NCBI GenBank assembly: GCA_041580235.1
Contig: JBFGEG010000009.1
Span: forward strand, 1-51,995
Source: JADFOJ01 sp041580235
GTDB lineage: Bacteria; Planctomycetota; Phycisphaerae; Phycisphaerales; SM1A02
DNA length: 51,995 nt
Direction: 5' to 3'
In this document: positions 43,264 to 51,011 of the stretch, piece after piece
Position numbering within the stretch: position 1 is the first letter of the stretch
How the letters are laid out: every line of letters starts with the position of its first letter
Made by a program: the position numbers and the translations under genes
The notes under the pieces: model-generated
Told to the model about the DNA's origin: nothing
What the model saw: the letters and a program-made list of their open reading frames with translations, nothing else
Database searches by the model: none

Positions 43264-44244
43264 TCAGCGGGTCAGGGCGACGGCGGGCGGCCTGAAGCTG
43301 TACTCGTGCCGCACGGGCACGTGGTCGGAGAGGACGAAGCGACCCGATCCGTCCTGACGCCACAGGCCGTCGAGGAACAGCAGCGACTCGCCGTGGAACT
43401 CGGCATCGAGGCCGGGAGCGGCGACGAAGATGTAGTCGATGCGTTTGGTGGGCTTGCCGAAGCTGCCGCGGGTCGGGTCGCTGCCGTTGAGATCCAGCCA
43501 CACCAGACCGCGGTTAACCACGGGGTTGGCAAGCGGCGCGAACTCGCGGGCTCCCGGCGTCATGTTGAAGTCGCCCCCGAGAACGGTGACGTCTGCCGGC
43601 TCGTGACGCTGGCGCTCCGCGACCCAGGCCAGCGTCTCATCGAGCTGGCGGCGGCGGACGTGGCCCTCCGTGGGCCAGTGGGCGAAGTGCACGGCGACGA
43701 CGCGGACACGCCCCAGGTCGGGAACCTGAAACTCGCCCATCACGCTCACACGGCGGAAGCCCAGCAGGAACAACGGCGTGCGGGCCTTGAGGTGCAGCTC
43801 GTCGTAATACTCGAAGGCGTAGCGGCTGATGATGGCCACGCCCTCGCGGTTCTCCTTCCGCTTGGTCCCGCGGACGTAGAGGCCCAGCTCGTCGGCGAGG
43901 ACGGCGGCGGTGTTCTCCGCCCCCCGCCACTTCGAGCGCTTGAAGAGCACCTCCTGACAGAGGATGAAGTCGGGCGTGCCCTCGACGTTGCGAAGCCGCT
44001 GCGCCATGGCGGCGAGCTGTTCCGGGCGGTCGCGGTGCTGCATGTTGAAGGAGAGGACCTGGAGCCGATCAGCAGACCGGCGTTGGGCCGACGTTGCCGG
44101 CGTCAGACGCAGCGGCTCATCGACCGTGGGCTCCCACAGCACGGGTTCGCCCCGCGTCACGGGCTGGGGGCCGCCGACCTGACAGCCGGCGCCGGCAACG
44201 AGAAGGGACAGGACCACGCCGCGCGCGAACGTTCTGATCGACAT
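43264..44244 (-). CDS. Lipoprotein of the endonuclease/exonuclease/phosphatase (EEP) family
   Basis: I chose ATG 44244 because GGAG lies 9 bases upstream; ATG 44253 directly abuts that GGAG. The 326-residue product has a lipobox LVAGAGC (Cys21) and the EEP active-site series SFNMQH, CQEVLF, VHFAHWP, GGDFNMTP, KRIDYIF and LSDHVPV. All catalytic Asn/Glu/Asp/His positions expected for the DNase I-like fold are present. Family members cleave phosphodiesters in nucleic acids, inositol phosphates or sphingolipids; the export signal favours an extracytoplasmic substrate, which cannot be specified. Confidence 0.88.
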   Translation of the reverse strand: MSIRTFARGVVLSLLVAGAGCQVGGPQPVTRGEPVLWEPTVDEPLRLTPATSAQRRSADRLQVLSFNMQHRDRPEQLAAMAQRLRNVEGTPDFILCQEVLFKRSKWRGAENTAAVLADELGLYVRGTKRKENREGVAIISRYAFEYYDELHLKARTPLFLLGFRRVSVMGEFQVPDLGRVRVVAVHFAHWPTEGHVRRRQLDETLAWVAERQRHEPADVTVLGGDFNMTPGAREFAPLANPVVNRGLVWLDLNGSDPTRGSFGKPTKRIDYIFVAAPGLDAEFHGESLLFLDGLWRQDGSGRFVLSDHVPVRHEYSFRPPAVALTR

Positions 44245-44545
44245 CAAGCTCATCTCCGGGCACCTGGTAGAGGGAAACGTGTTCCGCTCTGGGTGACCGT
44301 GAGACGCGCCTGGATCTGCCCGGCTTGTCGTCAGGAGACGGCGTCGGGAGACGACAGCCGTCGGCGGTCAGAATGTACGAACCCCCTCACCATCGGCCGG
44401 GGGCGCGGCATGATTAAGCCCACGACGCTTTCGGGGTCCGAGGGCGAAGATCGCAGAGGTCAGATTCGGAAAAGCTCAACACCGGCCGGGGCGGTACAGT
44501 GCGATCAAGCCCCCGGGGAATCGTGGGCCAGCGGGAGCGTCGGCC
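44245..44545. other. Divergent gap without a recognised gene
   Basis: This stretch holds the upstream regions of the EEP lipoprotein gene and the small membrane peptide gene. A -10-like TACAGT lies at about 44496, roughly 37 bases before the GGGAG of the small peptide. No stable terminator, RNA gene or longer frame was identified. Confidence 0.4.
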
Positions 44546-44638
44546 ATGCTCTACTCGATCGTGACTGTTATCGGCATGCTGGCCGTGGGTCTGCTCGTGT
44601 GGCGGCTGGTACAGAGGCAGGACAAAGAATCCAGGTAG
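44546..44638 (+). CDS. 30-residue single-span membrane peptide
   Basis: ATG 44546 is preceded by GGGAG (44533-44537) with an 8-base spacer. The 30 codons encode one hydrophobic helix (MLYSIVTVIGMLAVGLLVWR) followed by a charged tail (LVQRQDKESR), the classic layout of small inner-membrane regulatory peptides. It is too short for routine gene calling. Its 3' part overlaps the end of the convergent gene by 71 bases. The coding signal is consistent, but no homologue is recognised. Confidence 0.5.
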   Translation: MLYSIVTVIGMLAVGLLVWRLVQRQDKESR

Positions 44639-45554
44639 ATCCTGTCTGACGGCTCGCGGCACGGGATCGGTCGGCCGCCGCCGACCCGTCGGCGTGCGGC
44701 CCGTCGCGCGGATGGCCGTAAAGAGCCCCGGCCGCAAATGAGCAGCCGAATGGAACGAGGATCACGGTCGCGAGAAAAAAGATCGCGGTCATTTGCAGAG
44801 CAACCTGGACGGGGTCCACCGGGTGACGCTTTGGTGCGGGGCGCACCGGGCGCGGAGCCAGGATCGCCAGCGTCTCGTGCGGCAGCACGATGTCGGCGTA
44901 GGTGGGCAGCGTCTGGACGCCGAAGAGCCCGTCGGCAGCGTCGGCAGCGGCGGCCTGACCATCCAGCGAGAACGTCCCGTGGGCCCACACGGGGCTGCGC
45001 CACGGCTCGTCGTGATCGTCAAGGACGCCGCGGAGCTCCGACGGGCCCGGGCCGTAGAGCCAGCCCCCCTGGTTGAAGAGGTCATCGAAACCATCGGGTG
45101 CCCGCAGCGGCCCGCGCCCGTCAAAGAGCGCAGGCGGCGGTGCGATGAGCTCGAGCTGGGGCACGAGCAGCCTCTCGAACCGGCCGAACCACACTCTCGC
45201 CACGCGAGCGCCGGCGCCGAGCGAGTGATAGATCGTGACGGCGGACCCCTTGAGGTGAATCAGCGCCCGGTGCAGGACGCTGCGGGGCGGAACCGGCGAT
45301 GCGGGCGGGTCGTCGTTGAACACCCGGCTGGGGTACGGCTGGAGCATGCCCTCCACCGGCCAGGGTCCCAGCAGCGGGTCGTACGGGCCGAAGGGGCCGG
45401 GATCCCGGCAGGCGAGGCCATGGTCCGTGGGGGCCGCGGCCGGCGGTGAGATCAGCAGCAGCGGCAGCAGCAGGACGAGGGCCGCCGTGAGACGGCCGCA
45501 GACGCGGTGGACGCAGGCCGGTATGGGCACGGGCTCGCTCACGACCAAGCCCAA
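44568..45554 (-). CDS. Exported membrane-anchored protein of unknown function
   Basis: The 328-residue product has an N-terminal hydrophobic export signal (AALVLLLPLLLISPPAAA), a soluble region with Pro/Gly-rich segments (PSRVFNDDPPASPVPPRSVL, GGWLYGPGPSELRGVLDDHD), and a membrane helix near the end (about 245-268: LQMTAIFFLATVILVPFG). The final 50 residues are low-complexity and may be cytoplasmic. The start TTG 45554 follows AGGGG by about 5 bases; GTG 45542 is the alternative. No family is recognised. It runs in the same direction as the reductase gene upstream. Confidence 0.65.
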   Translation of the reverse strand: MGLVVSEPVPIPACVHRVCGRLTAALVLLLPLLLISPPAAAPTDHGLACRDPGPFGPYDPLLGPWPVEGMLQPYPSRVFNDDPPASPVPPRSVLHRALIHLKGSAVTIYHSLGAGARVARVWFGRFERLLVPQLELIAPPPALFDGRGPLRAPDGFDDLFNQGGWLYGPGPSELRGVLDDHDEPWRSPVWAHGTFSLDGQAAAADAADGLFGVQTLPTYADIVLPHETLAILAPRPVRPAPKRHPVDPVQVALQMTAIFFLATVILVPFGCSFAAGALYGHPRDGPHADGSAAADRSRAASRQTGSTWILCPASVPAATRADPRPACR

Positions 45555-45663
45555 GTCGGCCCCTGGGGATCGATGTCTTCGGATTTGAGCGGGCCACCCG
45601 GAAATGTCCGATAACGTCCGAGCGCGGCCGAGGGTCCCGAACCCTGACCCGTGACCCCTCTTT

Positions 45664-46662
45664 TCAATACACCTCCACCAGGCAACGCCCCGTCGGCCGG
45701 ACGTGTCGCTTCACATCCTTGCCGGACCACTGCCGGGGGTCGGTGTCCTTGAGGTCGTCGGCGATCGTGATGTAGGCGTCGGCCAGGCCGTGCTTCGCGA
45801 GCACCTGGTAGAAGCCACGGTCCATCCCCAGCAGACCGCACTGGTACACGAGCGTCCGCGGGCTCTCGAGCACGGGCCCGAAGGTGTCGATCTGCTCGTC
45901 GATCAGACCGTCGCAGTAAACGCCGCGCTCACTGTCACCGTGCGGCTCGCGGCTGATGGCGGTGTGGTAGGAGAAGTTCGCGTGCCTGGCCGCGAGCTCC
46001 CGAAAGAGCTCGTCGTAGATCAGATCCGTCCGGTAGGGCACGCCCATGACCAGATGGATCCGGCTGGGGCACGGCCCGTGGGGACGCTCCAGCAGCTCCT
46101 TCACCATACCCCGGAAGGGCGCGATGCCGGTGCCGGTGGCGATGAACAGGAAGTCGTGATCATCGGGGCTGACCGGCAGCAGGAACCGCTTGCCGGCGGG
46201 CCCGGTCACCTGCACCTCGTCGCCGGGCACGAGGTCGCAGAGAAAGTTGCTGCACACGCCCAGGAACAGCGTGTGCCGCTGGGGGTCGTCGCCGTCCTTC
46301 TGAGGGTGATACTCGTCGATGAGACGCTTGGGGGTCGTGGAGACGACATTGCCCTGGCCGTCCTCTCCCCAGCTGGGGCAGGCGATCGAGTAGAGACGGA
46401 CCTTGTGGGGCTTGCCCCTTTCGTCGACGCCGGGCGCCACCACGCCGAAGGACTGGCCGACGAGGAAATTGCCCGCGATGGGCGTGCCGGAGACATCGAT
46501 CTCGGTGTGCCGCACGAAGCTGGCGGCTTTGGTCTTGCCTCTCACGCACAGGTCGTTGGACACCACCCGCCCCGTGATCGGGGCGCTGGGCCGCACGAGG
46601 TTCATCTTCGCTTCGGGCAGGACGGGGTCGGTGGTGGTGGTCTGCTCGCTCACGGTCGTCAC
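45664..46662 (-). CDS. Plant-type ferredoxin-NADP(+) reductase
   Basis: The 332-residue flavoprotein transfers electrons between ferredoxin or flavodoxin and NADP(H). FAD-binding RLYSIAC (89-95) and GVCSNFLCDL (136-145), NADP-binding GTGIAPFRGM (177-186), VYQCGLLGMDRG, and the aromatic C-terminus CLVEVY are all present, matching the leaf/cyanobacterial FNR subfamily rather than the bacterial Fpr type. The frame extends upstream to TTG 46731, but that codon lies in the T-tract of a terminator, so I chose GTG 46662, which starts the protein about 25 residues before the flavin domain. A second GTG at 46653 is possible. It is cytoplasmic. Confidence 0.88.
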   Translation of the reverse strand: MTTVSEQTTTTDPVLPEAKMNLVRPSAPITGRVVSNDLCVRGKTKAASFVRHTEIDVSGTPIAGNFLVGQSFGVVAPGVDERGKPHKVRLYSIACPSWGEDGQGNVVSTTPKRLIDEYHPQKDGDDPQRHTLFLGVCSNFLCDLVPGDEVQVTGPAGKRFLLPVSPDDHDFLFIATGTGIAPFRGMVKELLERPHGPCPSRIHLVMGVPYRTDLIYDELFRELAARHANFSYHTAISREPHGDSERGVYCDGLIDEQIDTFGPVLESPRTLVYQCGLLGMDRGFYQVLAKHGLADAYITIADDLKDTDPRQWSGKDVKRHVRPTGRCLVEVY

Positions 46663-46729
46663 ACTGTAGTGGATCGCGGCGTTCGGGGGGTTCTCATGGT
46701 CTCCAGGCACGGCCAGCCGCCGGTCGAAC

Positions 46730-46760
46730 AAAAACGGCCCGGACGGGGTTCGTCCGGGCC
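46730..46760 (-). terminator. Rho-independent terminator after fibro-slime gene 1
   Basis: On the minus strand a perfect 9-bp stem GGCCCGGAC/GTCCGGGCC with a 7-base loop (46760-46736) is followed by a T-tract (46734-46730). It lies 77 bases past the stop of the 46837-47754 gene and upstream of the reductase start. Confidence 0.92.
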
Positions 46761-46836
46761 CAAGGAGCCATGACCAAAGGGTCTGGTCGGGAAGAGACAG
46801 GCGGCCTGTACACCGGCCGCCTGGTTGGAGGATCGG

Positions 46837-47754
46837 TCAGTCGAAGATCGCCGAGATCGACGGCGGATCCACGCTCTCGAGCTCGAGGTTGGTGACGATG
46901 CGGAAGTTCGACTCCGTGCGATGCCGCTCGGCGAAGAAGAAGTCCAGCCGGTAGGTCTCGCCATCGGTCAGGCCGAGACGATCCAGGTCGATGTACTGCT
47001 CGACGGCCGGGTGAACGCCGCCGATATCGATCACCAGCTCGCCGTTGATGAACACCCACACGTCATCGTCACCGATGAACTTGAAGATCTGCGCGGCGCT
47101 GCCGTCGTACACGAAGGTGCCGTGCAGCTCGAAGGTGAAGTGGAAGTTGCGGTCGGGATAACCGCCGGGATTGCCGAACAGCCGGTCCTCGATGGGGAAG
47201 AATCCGCCCAGCTCGCTGTATTCGGGGTCGAGCTCGTCATCGAAGACGTACGTTCCGTCGAACTGGCGGATCAGGGTCAACGTCAGCGGCTCGGACATGT
47301 TCACTCCGGGCTCGTCGCGGTACCACTGGCCAAAGCTCTCGGCCGATTGGATGCCGCCGTTGTCGGGCCCGTCATACGTGCCGGCCGCATCGCCGGGCTG
47401 GGGAAAGTCCTGGGCCACTCGCCAGCAGATGGGCCGGCCCTCGGCGTCCTCCCATTGCTTGTTAACCCCCATGCCGCCTCCGATAAAGACGGGCTTGCCG
47501 TCGGGCCCCAGGGTCGTGGACACGTTGCCCGTGTAGTGGCCGTAACCGTCGTCGGGGATGACCTCGAAGTCCGGATGACCGCCTGACACGGAGCGCTCGC
47601 GGAAGTCCCGGACGACGCCGGTGAGCTGTAAGAGCTCGGGCGGCCCCGCCTCGTCGCCGGCGGCCGCCTGGGGGCTCGACACCAGGCTCGTCAGGCCCAC
47701 ATAGGTCAGCAGGCCTATCGCACAGCTCGCCGTTGCGAGACGATGGGTGGACAT
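46837..47754 (-). CDS. Secreted fibro-slime domain protein 1
   Basis: I chose ATG 47754 (MSTHRLATASCAIGLL) because AAGGAG lies 7 bases upstream; ATG 47775 is in frame but too close to its GGAGGAG. The 305-residue product has a signal peptide and one fibro-slime (PA14-like) domain: LTGVVRDFRERSVSGGHPDF, DDGYGHYTGNV, SAESFGQWYRD, FFPIEDRLFGN, FKFIGDDDVWVFINGELVID, and LDRLGLTDGETYRLDFFFAE. The GDDDVWVFINGE loop is the likely Ca/ligand site. Such domains occur in surface proteins of Fibrobacter and slime moulds. It is the last of three paralogues in a row and ends with the same FD dipeptide. Confidence 0.9.
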   Translation of the reverse strand: MSTHRLATASCAIGLLTYVGLTSLVSSPQAAAGDEAGPPELLQLTGVVRDFRERSVSGGHPDFEVIPDDGYGHYTGNVSTTLGPDGKPVFIGGGMGVNKQWEDAEGRPICWRVAQDFPQPGDAAGTYDGPDNGGIQSAESFGQWYRDEPGVNMSEPLTLTLIRQFDGTYVFDDELDPEYSELGGFFPIEDRLFGNPGGYPDRNFHFTFELHGTFVYDGSAAQIFKFIGDDDVWVFINGELVIDIGGVHPAVEQYIDLDRLGLTDGETYRLDFFFAERHRTESNFRIVTNLELESVDPPSISAIFD

Positions 47755-47987
47755 GTTGGGACTCCTTGCAGCCATTGCTCCTCCAGGCCCAGAAAGTACG
47801 ATTCCCCGCCGTGCCTCCAAGCAGGCAGGACGGGGAATCGGCGGGGTCCGGTGAAGGTGTGCCGGTCGTGCGGGTTCACCGCTTCTCGGAGCCGGCTCAC
47901 CGTCGCTTCGCGATCGGCGACGGATCCGGTAAGGCCCACGGGCGGGCAACCGCCCGTGGCACCCTACCGGCGGCGGGAAGGCCCGGT
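47755..47987 (-). other. Structured spacer between fibro-slime genes
   Basis: Three strong hairpins lie in this 233-base gap. A 10-bp perfect stem with a 4-base loop (47936-47959) is extended by CCGGTA/TACCGG flanks. CCGTCGC/GCGACGG lies at about 47899-47923. GATTCCCCG/CGGGGAATC (about 47800-47839) has an inner TGCCT/AGGCA stem, about 45 bases before the downstream start. There is no T-tract, so these are not standard terminators, and no riboswitch family matches. Confidence 0.45.
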
Positions 47988-48905
47988 TCAGTCGAAGGAA
48001 GCAAGCAGGGTGATCGGCCCGGTGACGCTCTCAAACGGGATATTGGTGATCAGGTGAAAGCGCGCGATACCGGAACGATCGGTCTTGAAGAAGTGCATGC
48101 GGTAGGTCTCACCGTCGGTCAGGCCCATCCGGTCCATGTCCACCCACTGCTCCGGTGAGCCGTTGACGCCGCCGAGATCGGCGACAAGCTGCCCCTCCAG
48201 AAACACCCACACGTCGTCGTCGGCCTTGAAGAGCACCTTCTGATCCTCCGACGCGTCGTAGGTGAAGTCCGCCACGATCTCGTAGGTGAAGTAGCGGTTG
48301 TGAGTCTCGCCCTCGTTGCCCTGCAGCATGCCGTCGATGGGATAAAACTGCGGGATGTTGATCTCGTACATCCCCGTGTACTGACCCTCGGTGCGCATCG
48401 GCCCCGAGACCGTCACGAGCGTGGACATGTTCACGCCCACCGAGTCGCGAAACCACTCGTTGAACGTCTCCGCCGAGTTGATGCTGCCGTTGTCGGGCCC
48501 GTCGGGCACGGCCGGCGTGTCACCCAGGTCGGGGTCGTAGATCGTCCAGGAGATGGGCCGGCCCTGGATGTCGTGGGCGTCGGAGGTCACCTTGGCGCCG
48601 CCGCCGACGAACACGGGCTTATAGCCGTCACCCAGCTCGGTGGCGAGATTCCACATGTAGTGGCCGTAGCCGTCGGGCGGAACGACGTCGAAGTCGGGAT
48701 GGTCCTTCATGAAGTCGCGGACGACCCCCGTCAGCTCCAGCACGTCGGTGCTTCCACCGTTGCCGTTGCCGTTGCCGTTGCCGTTACCGTTACCGTTGCC
48801 GTTGCCGTTGCCGTTGCCCGCGCCGTGAGCGGCTTGCGTGCACAGTGCGAGACCGAGCAGGGCCACGGCACCGCAGGCGAGACCTGCGAACCTTGAAGAC
48901 GTCAT
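47988..48905 (-). CDS. Secreted fibro-slime domain protein 2 with a Gly-Asn repeat
   Basis: The 305-residue product has a signal peptide (ACGAVALLGLALCTQAAHGA) and then ten Gly-Asn dipeptides acting as a linker. One fibro-slime domain follows: LTGVVRDFMKDHPDFDVVPP, DGYGHYMWNL, SAETFNEWFRDSVGVNMS, FYPIDGMLQGNEGETHNRYF, FKADDDVWVFLEGQLVADLG, and MDRMGLTDGETYRMHFF. It ends in LLASFD. AGGAG lies 10 bases before ATG 48905. It shares orientation and domain with its neighbours on both sides but has its own long leader, so the three are probably separately transcribed. Confidence 0.9.
   Translation of the reverse strand: MTSSRFAGLACGAVALLGLALCTQAAHGAGNGNGNGNGNGNGNGNGNGNGGSTDVLELTGVVRDFMKDHPDFDVVPPDGYGHYMWNLATELGDGYKPVFVGGGAKVTSDAHDIQGRPISWTIYDPDLGDTPAVPDGPDNGSINSAETFNEWFRDSVGVNMSTLVTVSGPMRTEGQYTGMYEINIPQFYPIDGMLQGNEGETHNRYFTYEIVADFTYDASEDQKVLFKADDDVWVFLEGQLVADLGGVNGSPEQWVDMDRMGLTDGETYRMHFFKTDRSGIARFHLITNIPFESVTGPITLLASFD
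48757..48816 (-). repeat. Ten-copy hexanucleotide repeat encoding (Gly-Asn)10
   Basis: Ten in-frame copies of CCGTTG/CCGTTA (plus strand) lie in 60 bases just after the signal peptide of fibro-slime protein 2. Copies differ only at one base (two CCGTTA units), so slippage could vary linker length without shifting frame. Confidence 0.95.
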
Positions 48906-48951
48906 GGAAGGAACTCTCCTTTAGCGTCCTTGCCAGCCTCCTTCCAGTTCT

Positions 48952-48967
48952 TGGAGCGTACGTTCCA
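48952..48967. promoter_or_regulatory. Near-perfect dyad upstream of fibro-slime gene 2
   Basis: TGGAGCGTACGTTCCA is symmetric except at one base pair and lies 47-62 bases upstream of the gene. A perfect TTGACA -35 hexamer is at 49017-49012 on the minus strand, with a poor -10 17 bases on. The dyad is downstream of that promoter, as an operator or leader element would be. Confidence 0.35.
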
Positions 48968-49063
48968 GGCACCGCCGGCCAAGTGCCTTCTTTGCATCCG
49001 CGATTGATCGCTGTCAAGGGTCGCGGCTTGTGCGCTCTCGGCGCTGTCCCCGGCAGCGCGCAC

Positions 49064-49098
49064 GAAAGAGGCCCAGCCATGTTCCCAGGGCCGGGCCT
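49064..49098 (-). terminator. Probable terminator after fibro-slime gene 3
   Basis: On the minus strand AGGCCCGGCC pairs with GGCTGGGCCT (49098-49089 with 49078-49069), with one mismatch and a 10-base loop, followed by a short CTTTC. It lies 28 bases past the stop of the 49126-50820 gene. Confidence 0.6.
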
Positions 49099-49125
49099 TT
49101 GGTCCGGAGCGTCACATGCTGCGAT

Positions 49126-50820
49126 TCAATCAAACGGTCCCGTGACCACCGCGACCGTCGTGTCGCTCCAGAACTCGATGTTGGTTCGCACGTTGAACTG
49201 CGCCTGCGCCGACTGACGGTGCGCGAAGAAGAAGTGCGCGTCGTACATCTCCCCGTCCTGCAAGCCAAGCCGGTCCATCTCGATGATCTGCCCGGTGCCC
49301 GGCAGGACGCCGGCGAGGTCGATCACCATGTTGCCGTCGACGAAGAGCCAGGCGTCATCGGCCCCCTGAAACTCGAAGAACTGGCCCCCGCACCCCTCGT
49401 AGACGAACTCCGCCGAGACGGCATAGGTGAAGAAGCTGTTGTGCTCGGCGCCCTCGTTGCCGAAGAGCCGCCCATCGCATGGATAGAAGGCATCGTCGAG
49501 GTACTCAAAGACACCCGCGCCGTCATTGGTGAGCGTGACTTTGTGCGACATCGCGAGGTTGGCGCCAAGCACGTCGTTGTACCACTGGGCGAACGAGTCG
49601 CTCGAGGTGATGCCGCCGTCGCCGTCGACGAGGCTCGTGCCGACCGTGTCGTTGACGCTCAGGCAGGGCGTCAAGCCGTACGATCGCATGTCCAGGTGGA
49701 GCTGTGACTGGTTGTTGAGCTCGACCTGGTTGCCGGTGAACGTTCCGAAGAACTGGGCGCTCTGGTCGAGATCCAGGACGTTGTCGGGGGCGAGGAGCCG
49801 GGCGCACGCCATCGTGCCGCTGCCGTTGGCGACAAACTGGTCATTCCACGGATCCGACCCGACAATGTAGATCGTGACCTTGGACGGGTCGGACGTGTCG
49901 GGATTGATGACCGAGTCGGGGCCGTACAGCCGGCACTGCGTGTTGCAGTAGACGGTCAGCGAGGATCCGTCCGGCACGACGACCTGGGCGTTGCGGTGCA
50001 CGAGCCATCGGTCGTCACAGACGATCGTGACGTCGCCTTCGATCGTGACGGTGGCGTTGCGGCGCACATTGAAGAGCCCGACGTGCCAGTTGCTGTCAAT
50101 GGTCATCGAGCCATTGACGGGGATGTCCAGGTCGCCGCCGGGATACGACGGCAGCCCGACGGGGACGGTGATAACGGGCATCGGAATCGTGTCGGCAAGA
50201 TTGCCGATGGTGCCGCTGATGCCGTTGCCGCCCTGGTCGTCGACCACGACGCCGGGGTCGCCGCCGGGACCGATGAGGACGTCGCCGTTCATCGTCGAGG
50301 AGTTGTCGACCACGAACATGTCGGCCAGAATCGAGTTGGTGGCGGCCACCGCCCCGGCGCCGACGTTGGCCCCGCCGTAAGGGCCCTGGCTCGAGTCATA
50401 GCTGTCGATGACCGACGTGTTTCGCGTGCGGATCCTGTCGGCGGCCACGAGGTTCGGCCCGCTGGGGCCGCCGCCGGCGGCACTCGTGTCGTAGAGGTGC
50501 GGGGCGATCGGCTGGCCGCTGGCGTTGAGCCACTCCTGACCGACCTTGAAGCCGCCCGCGACATACACGGGCGTCTCGCCGGGGCCGAGCGTCATGGCGA
50601 CATTGCCGGCGTAGTGGCCGAAGCCGTCCACCGGCGTCACGTCGAAATCGTCGTGTGAGGCCTGGAAATCGCGAAGGACGCCGGTGAGGGTGATCTCATC
50701 GGGGGCCTGGGCCGTCACGCTCGACGTGAGAACGAGGGTGGAAACGATCGAGAGCAGGACCAGGCGGGTCCGGGTCTCGGGTGACGGCCCGGCGAGGGCG
50801 GTCAGCGCGAAAGCGTTCAT
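49126..50820 (-). CDS. Secreted fibro-slime protein 3 with a large inserted domain
   Basis: I chose ATG 50820 (MNAFALTALAG) because AGGAG lies 7 bases upstream and a signal peptide follows (VLLSIVSTLVLTSSVTAQA). The 564-residue product has the fibro-slime domain in two parts: residues 42-111 (ITLTGVLRDFQASHDDFDVT, GQPIAPHLYD) and about 355-564 (SSDSFAQWYNDVLGANLAMS, FQGADDAWLFVDGNMVIDLA, MDRLGLQDGEMYDAHFFFAH). About 240 residues are inserted between them: beta-helix-like, with MFVVDNSSTMNGDVLIGPGG, TIYIVGSDPWNDQFVANGSG and LDLDQSAQFFGTFTGNQVEL, resembling DUF7305/polymer-forming domains. It ends in GPFD. It diverges from murA. Confidence 0.88.
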   Translation of the reverse strand: MNAFALTALAGPSPETRTRLVLLSIVSTLVLTSSVTAQAPDEITLTGVLRDFQASHDDFDVTPVDGFGHYAGNVAMTLGPGETPVYVAGGFKVGQEWLNASGQPIAPHLYDTSAAGGGPSGPNLVAADRIRTRNTSVIDSYDSSQGPYGGANVGAGAVAATNSILADMFVVDNSSTMNGDVLIGPGGDPGVVVDDQGGNGISGTIGNLADTIPMPVITVPVGLPSYPGGDLDIPVNGSMTIDSNWHVGLFNVRRNATVTIEGDVTIVCDDRWLVHRNAQVVVPDGSSLTVYCNTQCRLYGPDSVINPDTSDPSKVTIYIVGSDPWNDQFVANGSGTMACARLLAPDNVLDLDQSAQFFGTFTGNQVELNNQSQLHLDMRSYGLTPCLSVNDTVGTSLVDGDGGITSSDSFAQWYNDVLGANLAMSHKVTLTNDGAGVFEYLDDAFYPCDGRLFGNEGAEHNSFFTYAVSAEFVYEGCGGQFFEFQGADDAWLFVDGNMVIDLAGVLPGTGQIIEMDRLGLQDGEMYDAHFFFAHRQSAQAQFNVRTNIEFWSDTTVAVVTGPFD

Positions 50821-51011
50821 CCATGAACTCCTGCCAGGAGGGGGCCTCCCTGCCATTTCAAACCTAGGAACATCTGCGTTCAGTTCCAAACGGCAAGTCC
50901 GGAGAGGCTCGGGGCCCGGGCGAAGCTGTGCCGCCTGGACCTTTTGGCGAACCCGAGGCCCACTTGCCGATGGTAAGCCGGTACGCGTGTGGGGTTTGCG
51001 AAAGGCGGCGC

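Noticed and set aside
46663..46731. Extended N-terminus of the ferredoxin-NADP reductase from TTG 46731
   Set aside because: That codon lies in the T-tract of the upstream gene's terminator, so it would not be on a productive transcript.
47755..47987. Possible cobalamin or cyclic-di-GMP riboswitch
   Set aside because: GGTGCCACGGG-like strings occur, but the conserved core boxes and junctions of these classes are not present.
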